Origin: Bacteroidia bacterium
GTDB taxonomy: Bacteria > Bacteroidota > Bacteroidia > J057 > JADKCL01
Assembly (NCBI GenBank): GCA_020635905.1
Contig: JACJYV010000001.1
Coordinates: forward strand, 744,001 to 808,000
Direction of reading: 5' to 3'
Length of the DNA stretch: 64,000 bases
Shown here: one piece after another, positions 6,709 to 16,300 of the stretch
How the letters are laid out: each line of letters begins with the position of its first letter
Position numbering within the stretch: the first letter of the stretch is position 1
The notes under the pieces: generated by a model
Database searches by the model: none
The model's input: only the letters and a program-made list of their open reading frames with translations
What the model was told of the DNA's origin: nothing
Translations under genes and position numbers: made by a program

Positions 6709-8133
6709 ATGGGTAGAAGAAAGACCAAAAGACTGGAACCCTTCCTGGCAGAAGGGCTAGAAATCATCGACATCCTCAAAGACGGCAGCGGGCTGGCCCG
6801 CAAAGACGGAAAAGTGATCTTTGTCAAAGATGCCGTGCCGGGTGATGTGGTGGATGCCCGCGTGTGGCGCAAACACAAAGGCAATTTCTTTGCTGACCTC
6901 AAAAAATTGGTCAAACCAAGTCCTGACCGGGTACAGGCGGCTTGCGCCCACTTTGACCACTGCGGCGGCTGCAAATACCAAAACCTCTCCTACCCTGCCC
7001 AACTCAGGTTTAAGGAAAAATCTATCCGCGATGCTTTTGAGCGGATCGGCAAGGTGGAATGGGAAAACTGGCGGCCCATCATTGGCATGAACCCACCCTA
7101 TCATTACCGCAACAAACTCGAATTCACCTTTGGTGACCAGCGCTGGGTAACCCAGGAGCAACTCGATGCAGGCACCCAATTTCCTTACCCTGAAGCCCTT
7201 GGCTTCAATATTTCGGGTGTTTACCACAAAATCCTCGACATTGATAGCTGCCTGCTGGGCAATGCCCTGATCGACGAAATCCGCAATGACGTGCGGGAAT
7301 TTGCAGTGAAGGTTGGAATTTCATTTCACAACAACAAAGACCACCACGGCTACCTGCGGAACCTGGTTTTCCGCATTTCCGAAGCCACAGGCGAGGTGAT
7401 GATCATCCTGGTGGTTTGGGAGGACAAACCCGAACTGCTGGACAAAATCTTCACCCATTTGCAGGCAAAATTTCCCCAGATCACCTCCTTCATCTGGGTA
7501 ATCAACGAAAAGCTGAACAACAGCTATTACGACCAGGGCTGGCGCCTCTGGGGCGGAAAATCCACCCTGGTGGAGCAATTGGGGCCCTGGAAATTCAGCA
7601 TCAGCCCGACTTCCTTTTTCCAAACCAACACTTCCCAGGCCAAAGTCTTATATGACGTGGTACGGGAATTTGTGGGTGAAAAAGTGAAAACCCTTTACGA
7701 TCTCTATTGTGGCGCAGGCTCCATTGGCATCTATCTGAGTGACCTGGCCGAAAAAGTGGTGGGAATTGAGTACGTGGATGATGCGGTCAAAGACGCCAAA
7801 ATCAACCTCGACCTCAACGGACTGAGCCACCTCAAATTCTTCTCGGGCGACATGCGCAAAATGCTGACTGACGAGTTCACCGCCAAACACGGCAAACCTG
7901 ATGTGATCGTGACCGACCCGCCCCGCAACGGCATGGACAAAGAAGTGGTGTTGCAACTGCTCAAAATCAGGGCGCCCCGCATCGTGTATGTGAGCTGCGG
8001 CCCCAGCACCCAGGCCCGGGACCTCGAACTGCTCAAAGAAGCCTACCGCGTGGTGGAAGTACAACCCGTGGATATGTTTCCGCACACCGCACATGTGGAG
8101 AATGTGGTGTTGCTGGAGTTGAGGGAGGGGTAA
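6709..8133 (+). CDS. rlmD: 23S rRNA (uracil-C5)-methyltransferase, RlmD/RumA type
   Basis: 474 residues. It transfers a methyl group from SAM to C5 of a 23S rRNA uracil (U1939 in E. coli numbering). A TRAM RNA-binding domain spans ~10-70. The Fe-S cluster cysteines are in CAHFDHCGGC, with a fourth in DSCLLG. The SAM-binding core starts at LYDLYCGAGSIGIYL. DPPRNGMDKEVV contains the DPPR motif, and the nucleophilic cysteine is in VSCGPSTQARDL. Bacteroidota often carry one or two RumA-like enzymes, so RlmC- or RlmCD-type specificity is possible. The ATG at 6709 follows the TACCTTTG box directly, which fixes the start. Confidence 0.93.
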   Translation: MGRRKTKRLEPFLAEGLEIIDILKDGSGLARKDGKVIFVKDAVPGDVVDARVWRKHKGNFFADLKKLVKPSPDRVQAACAHFDHCGGCKYQNLSYPAQLRFKEKSIRDAFERIGKVEWENWRPIIGMNPPYHYRNKLEFTFGDQRWVTQEQLDAGTQFPYPEALGFNISGVYHKILDIDSCLLGNALIDEIRNDVREFAVKVGISFHNNKDHHGYLRNLVFRISEATGEVMIILVVWEDKPELLDKIFTHLQAKFPQITSFIWVINEKLNNSYYDQGWRLWGGKSTLVEQLGPWKFSISPTSFFQTNTSQAKVLYDVVREFVGEKVKTLYDLYCGAGSIGIYLSDLAEKVVGIEYVDDAVKDAKINLDLNGLSHLKFFSGDMRKMLTDEFTAKHGKPDVIVTDPPRNGMDKEVVLQLLKIRAPRIVYVSCGPSTQARDLELLKEAYRVVEVQPVDMFPHTAHVENVVLLELREG

Positions 8134-8272
8134 GAAATGGTTGAATTCCCCTGAAACAATTCTCCCTAAAATTCGTTTTCCTTTCCCGCCACTGTCTGCG
8201 GAATCGGTCCCTTCCCCAGCCTTTCAACCCCGGAAATGTGGATTTTTTCCCAGCATCTAAGGGGATAATTTG

Positions 8273-8280
8273 TACCTTTA
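8273..8280 (+). promoter_or_regulatory. Near-consensus -7 box (TACCTTTA) for the LOG-family gene
   Basis: One mismatch from TAnnTTTG, 19 nt before the ATG at 8300. It lies just after the earlier in-frame start at 8270 and therefore argues for the later start. Confidence 0.45.
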
Positions 8281-8299
8281 CAGGTTGTATTTAGAAAAC

Positions 8300-9007
8300 A
8301 TGAACAGTTCAATAGACTCACATTTCACCAGAAAAACACGCGGCTGGAACGAAAACCGGGCCAAAGATACCTGGGCCATTTTCAAGATCATGGCCGAATT
8401 TGTGGAGGGTTTTGAAACCCTCGGAGAGATCGGCCCCTGCGTGTCCATTTTCGGCTCTGCTCGCACCAAACCAGAAGACAAATACTATCAACTGGCTACT
8501 GCAATTGGCAAAAAGCTTACGGAAGCAGGTTTTGGCGTGATAACTGGCGGCGGTCCCGGCATCATGGAAGCAGGCAATAAAGGCGCCCGCGAAGCAGGAG
8601 GCGCCTCAGTTGGCCTCAATATCGAACTCCCTTTCGAGCAAAGCTCCAATGAATTTGTGGACCGCGACAAGTCCATCGACTTCAATTATTTCTTTGTGCG
8701 CAAGGTAATGTTCATGAAATATTCCCAGGGATTTATCGTCCTGCCGGGCGGTTTTGGCACCCTGGACGAATTATTCGAAGCCCTCACCCTGATTCAAACC
8801 CGTAAAATCCACCCCTTCCCGGTCGTGCTGGTAGGTACCCAATTTTGGGGCGGTATGGTGGATTGGATCAAACAAACCCTGCTGGAGGAAAACAAGAACA
8901 TTTCTCCCGAAGACCTTGATCTTTTTGCGGTGGTGGACGATCCTGACGAAGCAGTGGCGCACATTACTTCCTTCTATTCCAAGCACTTACTCAAACCCAA
9001 CTTCTAA
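8300..9007 (+). CDS. LOG-family Rossmann-fold protein (TIGR00730 type)
   Basis: 235 residues from the ATG at 8300. The family (LOG/YgdH/YvdD) includes phosphoribohydrolases that release cytokinin-type bases from nucleoside monophosphates and related nucleosidases. Both signatures are present: GGGPGIMEAGNKGAREAGG and the active-site PGGFGTLDELFE. The leading ~45 residues with RGWNENRAKDTW are typical of the longer bacterial branch. A start at 8270 would add ten residues but would lie upstream of the predicted transcription start. The next gene begins 4 bp after the stop, so the two are probably cotranscribed. The physiological substrate is unknown. Confidence 0.85.
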   Translation: MNSSIDSHFTRKTRGWNENRAKDTWAIFKIMAEFVEGFETLGEIGPCVSIFGSARTKPEDKYYQLATAIGKKLTEAGFGVITGGGPGIMEAGNKGAREAGGASVGLNIELPFEQSSNEFVDRDKSIDFNYFFVRKVMFMKYSQGFIVLPGGFGTLDELFEALTLIQTRKIHPFPVVLVGTQFWGGMVDWIKQTLLEENKNISPEDLDLFAVVDDPDEAVAHITSFYSKHLLKPNF

Positions 9008-9011
9008 GGAC

Positions 9012-10064
9012 ATGAAGTCCATCAGTTCAAAAATCATTTACTTCGCCATTCCGGGACTGCTCCTCATCGGGGCCATGATCCTGGCTGGCTCCACCCACGA
9101 CACCACCTCTGAAGAACTCAAACATGTTTCCGAACATGCCACCATGGTGTCGCTCAACCCGCCTGATGGACTGAACTTTGCCGGAGAATTTGTTCCCATC
9201 TGGGACTTTGACATCCGCGAACGGTTTGACAACCAGCTGATCCGCAACGTTTTCTTTCATTCTTCCACCATCATGACCATGAAGAGGGCGGCCCGCTGGC
9301 AGAATGAAATAGTGGGAATTTTGCGCAAACAGGGCATTCCCGAAGATTTCTTTTACCTCTGTGTGGCCGAAAGTCATCTGGAGAATGTTACCTCACCCGC
9401 CGGAGCTAAAGGGTTCTGGCAATTCATGAAGGGCACCGCTGATCAATACAATCTCAAGGTGACCTCGGAAATCGACGAAAGGCTAGATCCCCTCAAATCC
9501 ACCACCGCGGCCTGTCGCTACATCAAGGAGGCCTACAAGAAATTCGGCGACTGGACCCTGGTGGCCGCTTCCTACAACATGGGCATGCAGGGCATTTCCA
9601 ATGCCCTCGAACGCCAGAAAGTGGATAGCTACTACGACCTGTACCTCAACCAGGAAACTTCGGCCTACGTTTACCGCATCATTGCCCTGAAATCTGTAAT
9701 GCAGGAACCCGAAAAATACGGATTCACCCTTTCAGAAAGCGATTTGTATAAACCTTTGCGCTATAAAGCAGTTAGGATAACGGAATCCATTCCCGATCTG
9801 GTGGTATTTGCCAGAGAACAGGGCACGACCTACAAAATGCTGAAGGTGATGAACCCCTGGCTGCTCAGTGACAAACTTTCAGTGGCAGACAAGGAAAGTT
9901 ACCTGATCAAAATTCCGGTGGGTGGTTCCCAGAATGCGGGAGAACTGGAGGAAAAAACCGTAAACGCCGACAGCCTGGCTAAAGCAGGAAAAGCCGTTTC
10001 TGATTCCTCTGACACGGATTCCATCCAGGATTCAAGCAAATTGAACCCTAAAAAAGACAAATAA
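9012..10064 (+). CDS. Lytic transglycosylase (SLT domain) with degenerate LysM-like tail
   Basis: 350 residues. An N-terminal helix (IIYFAIPGLLLIGAMILA) works as a signal or membrane anchor. The SLT catalytic domain (~95-250) holds the acid Glu in CVAESHLEN, then SPAGAKGFWQFM, a DERLDP segment and the AASYNMG motif, as in MltD-type enzymes that cut glycan strands to 1,6-anhydroMurNAc products. Residues ~265-315 (AVRITESIPDLVVFAREQGT...MLKVMNPWL) resemble a LysM peptidoglycan-binding unit. The tail is polar. The ATG at 9012 is chosen because it lies 4 bp past the LOG stop with an AAGGA in between; the upstream extension lies inside the LOG gene. Confidence 0.9.
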   Translation: MKSISSKIIYFAIPGLLLIGAMILAGSTHDTTSEELKHVSEHATMVSLNPPDGLNFAGEFVPIWDFDIRERFDNQLIRNVFFHSSTIMTMKRAARWQNEIVGILRKQGIPEDFFYLCVAESHLENVTSPAGAKGFWQFMKGTADQYNLKVTSEIDERLDPLKSTTAACRYIKEAYKKFGDWTLVAASYNMGMQGISNALERQKVDSYYDLYLNQETSAYVYRIIALKSVMQEPEKYGFTLSESDLYKPLRYKAVRITESIPDLVVFAREQGTTYKMLKVMNPWLLSDKLSVADKESYLIKIPVGGSQNAGELEEKTVNADSLAKAGKAVSDSSDTDSIQDSSKLNPKKDK

Positions 10065-10076
10065 CCCGGCACAGGA

Positions 10077-12890
10077 ATGGCGGAAGAATTTATTGAGATT
10101 TGGGGAGCCAGAGAGCATAATCTGGATAATGTTGACCTTAAAATTCCACGGGACCAGCTGACCGTTATCACGGGCGTAAGTGGCTCGGGCAAGAGTTCTA
10201 TTGCCTTTGACACCATCTTTGCCGAGGGCCAGCGCCGCTATCTGGAAAGTTTTTCTGCCTACGCCCGTCAGTTTATCGGGGACCTGCGGGCCCCCGAAGT
10301 GGACAAAATCGACGGTCTGAGCCCGGTCATTGCCATCGAGCAAAAAACCACCTCCCGCAACCCACGCTCCACCGTGGGTACCGTGACCGAGATCTACGAT
10401 CTGTTCCGCCTCTTGTATGCCCGCATTGCGGATGCGTACAGCCATGTTTCGGGCAAGAAAATGGTCAAAATGAGCGATCAGCAGATCATCAAGGCCATTG
10501 AGAAAAACTATTTTGGCAAAAAGATCATCGTGCTGGCCCCTCTGGTCAAAGGCCGTAAAGGACATTACCGCGAATTATTCGAAAACCTGACCCGCCAGGG
10601 ATTTACCAAGGTGCGGGTGGATGGAAAAATCGAGGAAATCCAGCGGGGACTGAAGCTGGACCGCTATAAGGTGCACGACATCGAACTGGTGGTGGACCGC
10701 ATTCTCGCAGGCAGCGACGTCAAGCGCATGGAAGATTCCATCGCCCTGGCCATGAACTTTGGGGAAGGTTCCATGCTGGTCATGGACCACGAGACAGAAG
10801 AAGTCAACTGGTTCAGCCGCAGCCTGATGGACCCCGAGGGCAATATCAGCTACGACGAGCCATCCCCCAATACCTTTTCCTTCAACTCGCCCTACGGAGC
10901 CTGTCCCAAGTGCAATGGCCTGGGCTATATCTACGAAGTGGACCTGGAAACGGTCGTTCCCAACGAAAATCTCAGCATCAACCACGGCGGCATCGCTCCC
11001 ATTGGTGAGTTTCGCGACATCTGGATTTTCAGGCAATTGCGCAAAATCGCCACCCTGTACGATTTTTCCATGGCCACCCCCTGGAAAGACATTCCCGAAG
11101 AAGCCAAAGAGCTGATTTTGTACGGGGAGGAAGGCAAGAATGTGAATTTCGCCAAAATCAAAGCCCTCAAATTTGACGGAATTTTCAACTTTATCCGCGG
11201 ACAATACCACCAATCCAGTTCAGAGAAGATCAAGGCCTGGGCGGAGAATTTCATGTCAATTTTCAATTGTCCTGAATGTCTCGGGGAGCGTCTGAAGCTG
11301 GAAAGCCGCCATTTCAGGCTGGCTGACAAGAATATTTCCCAGGTCTCGGCCCTGGATATGGTCGCTCTGAAGGAATGGGTGGAGTCATTGGGGGAACATC
11401 TGAGTGAGCGGCAAGCCGTGATTGGGCATGAAGTGATCCGTGAAATCACCAAACGTATCGACTTTCTGCTGGAAGTGGGACTGGATTATCTCAGTCTGGA
11501 TCGTCCGGCCAAATCTCTTTCAGGGGGCGAGGCCCAGCGCATCCGTCTGGCCACCCAGATTGGTTCCCAACTGGTGGGCGTGCTTTATATTCTGGATGAG
11601 CCCAGCATTGGCCTGCACCAGCGCGACAACCAAAAACTGATCAATTCCCTCCTCAGTCTGCGGGATTTGGGCAATACTGTGATTGTGGTCGAGCACGACA
11701 AAGACATGATGCTGGCTTCTGATTACATCATAGATTTTGGGCCGGGTGCGGGCATTCACGGCGGAAAAGTAGTGGCCGAGGGCAATCCCAAAGAGATTCT
11801 TTCCTCCAGCAGTTCTACCGCGGCTTACCTGAGTGGGGCCAAAGAAATTGCCGTGCCCAAAAAGCGGCGTCCCAAAGGTGAATTTTCTCTGGTACTCAAA
11901 GGTGCGACCGGCAATAACCTCAAATCTGTGGATCTGCACCTTCCCCTGGGTCTGTTTGTCTGCGTGACGGGAGTTTCAGGTTCAGGCAAATCCACCCTGA
12001 TCAACGAGACTTTATACCCCATTTTACATGCGCATTTCTACAAAACGCGGCAAAAACCCATGCCCTACGAATCCATTGAAGGGCTGGAACACGTGACCAA
12101 GGTCATCGACATCGACCAATCGCCCATCGGACGCACGCCGCGCTCCAATGCGGCCACCTATACAGGCCTTTTTACCCACATCCGCGACTTTTTTACCCAA
12201 ACCAACGAAGCCAAAATCCGCGGTTACCAGGCGGGACGATTTTCATTCAACGTCAAGGGAGGTCGTTGCGAAGATTGTCAGGGAGGCGGGGTGAAAACCA
12301 TTGAAATGAATTTTCTGCCTGACGTCTATGTGACCTGCGACACCTGTCAGGGGCGGCGCTACAACCGCGAAACCCTTGAAGTGCGCTACAAGGGCAAATC
12401 CATCAGCGACGTGCTTAATATGACGGTGGAGGACGCTCTGGAATATTTTGAAGCGCATCCCCGTATCAAGGCCAAGCTCAAAACCCTGGCCGACGTGGGC
12501 CTGGGCTACATCACCCTGGGTCAATCTGCCACCACCCTTTCAGGTGGTGAGGCCCAGCGGGTCAAGATTGCCACCGAACTGAGCAAAAAAGACACGGGCA
12601 GCACCATTTACATCCTCGACGAACCCACCACGGGCCTCCATTTCAGGGACATTGAAATGCTCCTGCAGGTGCTGAACCGCCTGGTGAAACGGGGCAACAC
12701 GGTGATTGTGATCGAGCACAATCTCGACGTGATCAAAGTCGCCGACTGGGTCATAGATGTTGGCCCCGAAGGCGGATTTCGCGGCGGTCAGATCATCGCC
12801 GAGGGCACACCCGAAGAAATCGCCGCCCATCCCCTCTCCTTCACGGGCAAATTTCTCGCTCCTGAACTGGGAATGAAGGAAAAGATCTGA
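10077..12890 (+). CDS. uvrA: Excinuclease ABC subunit A
   Basis: 937 residues, full length. It is the damage-recognition ATPase of nucleotide excision repair and acts with UvrB and UvrC. It has tandem ABC ATPase modules with Walker A motifs GVSGSGKSSIAF near residue 30 and GVSGSGKSTLI near 640, two LSGGEAQR signatures, and DEPSIGLH and DEPTTGLH Walker B regions. Zinc-binding CPKC...CPEC (first module) and CEDCQGGG...CDTCQG (second module) are intact. The ATG lies 12 bp after the transglycosylase stop. No SOS-type operator was recognised. Confidence 0.98.
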   Translation: MAEEFIEIWGAREHNLDNVDLKIPRDQLTVITGVSGSGKSSIAFDTIFAEGQRRYLESFSAYARQFIGDLRAPEVDKIDGLSPVIAIEQKTTSRNPRSTVGTVTEIYDLFRLLYARIADAYSHVSGKKMVKMSDQQIIKAIEKNYFGKKIIVLAPLVKGRKGHYRELFENLTRQGFTKVRVDGKIEEIQRGLKLDRYKVHDIELVVDRILAGSDVKRMEDSIALAMNFGEGSMLVMDHETEEVNWFSRSLMDPEGNISYDEPSPNTFSFNSPYGACPKCNGLGYIYEVDLETVVPNENLSINHGGIAPIGEFRDIWIFRQLRKIATLYDFSMATPWKDIPEEAKELILYGEEGKNVNFAKIKALKFDGIFNFIRGQYHQSSSEKIKAWAENFMSIFNCPECLGERLKLESRHFRLADKNISQVSALDMVALKEWVESLGEHLSERQAVIGHEVIREITKRIDFLLEVGLDYLSLDRPAKSLSGGEAQRIRLATQIGSQLVGVLYILDEPSIGLHQRDNQKLINSLLSLRDLGNTVIVVEHDKDMMLASDYIIDFGPGAGIHGGKVVAEGNPKEILSSSSSTAAYLSGAKEIAVPKKRRPKGEFSLVLKGATGNNLKSVDLHLPLGLFVCVTGVSGSGKSTLINETLYPILHAHFYKTRQKPMPYESIEGLEHVTKVIDIDQSPIGRTPRSNAATYTGLFTHIRDFFTQTNEAKIRGYQAGRFSFNVKGGRCEDCQGGGVKTIEMNFLPDVYVTCDTCQGRRYNRETLEVRYKGKSISDVLNMTVEDALEYFEAHPRIKAKLKTLADVGLGYITLGQSATTLSGGEAQRVKIATELSKKDTGSTIYILDEPTTGLHFRDIEMLLQVLNRLVKRGNTVIVIEHNLDVIKVADWVIDVGPEGGFRGGQIIAEGTPEEIAAHPLSFTGKFLAPELGMKEKI

Positions 12891-13247
12891 TCCAACGGGT
12901 TCCCACCCGCACCCGCTTCACAAGATTATATTTGAATTCCAAGGGGCAAGGCATGCCCTGCCCCTAACCATCAGAAAATACTGTTTACCATCCCAAGACT
13001 GAATCAATCCAGGGGATTGAACCCGCGAAGCGGAAAGCCCCTTTTGGCGAAGCCAACCAGGGTGGGGTGGCCTTGCCAAAACCAGGGGGCGGCCTTGAGC
13101 GCGGGGAGTGGGCGGCTGGCGGCCTTGTGCGGTGGGTCAGTGGTGTGAGGGGGCAGGGTTTAGGTTTTGGCGCTTTTTGCTTCTTTTTCTAAAAAAGAAG
13201 GCCCGCCCGGCCAGGGCAAAACAATAACCACCATCCACAAATTTACC
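12891..13247. other. Intergenic region with a transcript-end hairpin
   Basis: No gene. An inverted repeat at 12943-12964 (GGGGCAAGGC / GCCCTGCCCC, one mismatch) follows uvrA and could end its transcript. The rest has short GC-rich repeats (GGGGTGGCCTTG, GGGGGCGGCCTTG) and a T5/A6 hairpin near 13180-13200. Confidence 0.5.
12943..12964. terminator. Inverted repeat after uvrA
   Basis: A 10 bp stem with one mismatch and a 2 nt loop, 52 bp after the uvrA stop and without a T tract. It is a plausible transcript end but weak as an intrinsic terminator. Confidence 0.4.
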
Positions 13248-13263
13248 GACAACCTGTTGTCGT
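13248..13263. repeat. Palindrome downstream of tcA
   Basis: CGACAACCTGTTGTCG: 7 bp arms and a 2 nt centre, 60 bp past the tcA stop. It could be an operator-like site or part of a transcript-end structure, with no T tract in the tcA direction. Confidence 0.4.
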
Positions 13264-13323
13264 TTACCTCGCCGTAAGCACCTAAAGTCTAACATCTAAT
13301 CTCTCACATCTAACGACTCAAGG

Positions 13324-16300
13324 CTACCAATTCAGCGTCCCCGTAAAAGGAACCACCACCAGCACATCCACCAGCTTCGCCGGATCAAGATCCTGGCTGC
13401 CGCTGAGCAGCAGGCTGCTGCCCGGATTCTGAAGCTGGACGCTCCATTGCAGTACCTGATTGGGCTGAGCAGGCAGGGTTTCCTGGCTTCCATTGGTCGC
13501 CACGGGGAAGGCCTGGGTGGGACTGCTCCAACCCGAGTGATCTGCCCCGCCGTTTTCGGACGTGGTAAAGGTCATGGCTGGAATGTCGCTGTTGCCCAGG
13601 TCTGGCCCCAGCACCACGCTGATGCTGACGTCACCCGCAGAATTGCCCAGTTGGATGGGATTTTGCCTGAGATTGAAGGGGAACATGAGCGAACTGAGCT
13701 TGAAGTTCAGTTGGTAGGGCGGACGCAGGAATTCATACCATCCACCCGCATACAACTGGCGCAAACTCAGCAGACGGTAGCCCTGGAAGGTCTTCATGGG
13801 CGTTTCGGCGGTGACCGAGTTGCGGAAAGTCGCCCCTCCGTCCTCCGCCGTGTAACTCACCTTGATGATCACATCTGTGATGGTGCGCAGGTCGAATCCG
13901 TTGGAGGACTGTGGCATGTCCAGCTGCCAGGAGGAAACGGCGCCCGTGCCCTCGAAAGGCAGATATTGGGGATTGCCAAAATCCAGGGTAAACATGCCGC
14001 CGTCCTCATTGCCCGTAGAGAGTGCAATGGCCTGGTTGGGATACCAGTTGCTGCGGAGGCTGCCGTCGGTGGGGGCGCTGGCCCGCAGGCCCATCAGGTA
14101 TTCGACTGCCCCGATACTGGCTTTGGTCACCACGACATTGGACAACTGGGTCAGGGTGGCATGCACGTTCTGGTAAGGACCCACCACGGCCGGAATGGAG
14201 ACCGAAAGGGTCTTGATTTTGCGGTTGTAATGGCCGGGAAAATCGTAATCGTAAAGCAGTTCGGTCAGGTCGAAGGTGCAGGTGCCCTGACTGATGAGGT
14301 TCAGCAAAGCCTGTGGATTGACCTGCAAGAGGGAAATGGTCTTGCTGATCTCCAGTTTGGGATTATTGCGCTGCACGTAGGCCTGTTCCATCTGGTTCAG
14401 GCCCAAGGCCAGGGCATCGCCCGCCAGAAGGCCTTTGTACTGGTTGTTCCAGGCCGCAGAGTTGAGGAAATTCTGGGTCGAATTCAACTCATACTGGTAG
14501 GCAGATTGAGCCATCTGGGCCACGGTCCAGGCCAGTTGGTAGCCCTGATAATAAAGGTTGGACAATTGCCCGGCCATCCATTGGTAAAGCTCCTGGTTGG
14601 TGAATTTGGTTTGCAGAAAGTTGATCACATCCTGGGTTTGCTGCACCTGGGTCTGGGTAATGTTCAGGTCCTGGGTTGCGGCAGCAATGGCAAACTGATT
14701 GGCCTGGATTTGCGCCTGAATCTGGCTTACCTGGCTTTCAGCCACTTCCAGTTGCAGGTTCCACTCATCCGTGCGGCGGTCAAAGCCGCCCATCACGCCC
14801 GTCAGTCCTGCGGCGGCTCCAAGCACCCCTGCACTCACTTCGCTCGCTTTGCCCACCGCCTGGGCGCTGCCGCCCCAGTTCATCCCGCCATCGGCCAGGC
14901 CGAAGATGTTGGGGACCAGGTAGGCGATGGAAGCGCCCACGGTGATGAGGCTGGCCAGCGATTGCAGGGCCAGAGAGGTTTCCTGCAGAATCAGAGAATC
15001 TGATTCGTGGGAATTCAGGCCATTGCTGATCCAGGTCTCATAGGTGGATTGCTGGGTGGTGGCCAGGTCCAGGGAAGCATTCAGGCCCGCGGTTTGGGCA
15101 TTCAGCTGATTGATCATATCCGTTTTTACCTGCACCGTCATATTCCAGATGGCATTGGTATAGGTGGATTGCATCATTTGCAATTGCTCTCCGTCCTGTT
15201 TTTCCAGGGCCGCCAGCAGTTCGTTGCCCATCCTCACCACTTCCTGAGCCAGGCCTTTGGCCTGGTTGATCATGTAGGTAAACCTGTAATAAGGTATGGC
15301 AGGGGGTGTCGAGGCTGTTGCCGCAGTTCCCGCACCTCCGCCTGCGGAGGCCTGTACCAGGGAATTGGGATTAATGGGCGGCTCAAACAGGGGAATATCA
15401 TTGGTTTGCCCGTCAATATTCAGGCCGTGGCGTATTTTGTACAATTGCTCCTGAACCCTGGCTTTCAATTGCAGGAGTCCCGTATTGGGTGGGATGCAGA
15501 AATAGGCATTCACAATGCCCAGGATCTGATCGGGGAGGCTGGGCTGGGCTGAACCCGGCACCTGGAAGGGAATCAGATTTGAGTTTTCCGCCTCAATCAA
15601 AAAGACGGGAACTTCCTGGTTATTGGTGGCATACAGGTTTTCAATCTGGGCATAATTGAGCACAGGCTGAGCGGAAGCCGCCGCTTCTGCAGTAACCAGT
15701 TTGCCCAGCAGATCATCGGCCAGCACGTAGTACATGGTGGCTTCAGTGATCGTTTCCCATGAATCTTCCGTGAAGAGGTAATCCCCGTAATTGATCAGAT
15801 TCGTGATGTAATTCATGAAAATACCCTTCTGCCAGGCTGAAATCCGCTGACTGGCAATGGCATCGGGATCAAAGGGATCGTACTCGTAAAGCAGCACCTG
15901 GGTGGTATCCCGACCGCTGAGCTGATCGAAAAGGGAGTCGAAATGCAGGCCTCGGAAGGGGGCCACCTGCCAGAAACGATTGGTGTAAACCCGACGGAAA
16001 TTATACATGTCGCGTGCCACTTCTTTCTGACTGATACCCCGGCGGTAAAACCTGACCTCGCTCATATAACCCGGAAAGGTATCACCCGCCAGATACACAT
16101 TCTGCCCCGGTTGAGGGGGAGTGATTTGCCCGGCAACAGGCATGGAGGCAACCTGGTACCCGTTTACATACAGTTTCATTTCCCCTCCGTCCCAGGTTGC
16201 GGCCAGGTGCACCCAGGTATTGAGCGGCACAGGTGAAGGTCCTGAAAGCACCTGACCGGTGGAATCAAGGTTTAAAATCAACTCAGGTTTTGCTGATCCG

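Noticed and set aside
8270..8299. Upstream ATG for the LOG-family gene
   Set aside because: It overlaps the predicted -7 box and would lie upstream of the transcription start.
13447..15003. 518-codon plus-strand frame antisense to tcA
   Set aside because: Same reason. The minus strand encodes the conserved TcB-binding region, and the antisense protein shows no domain.
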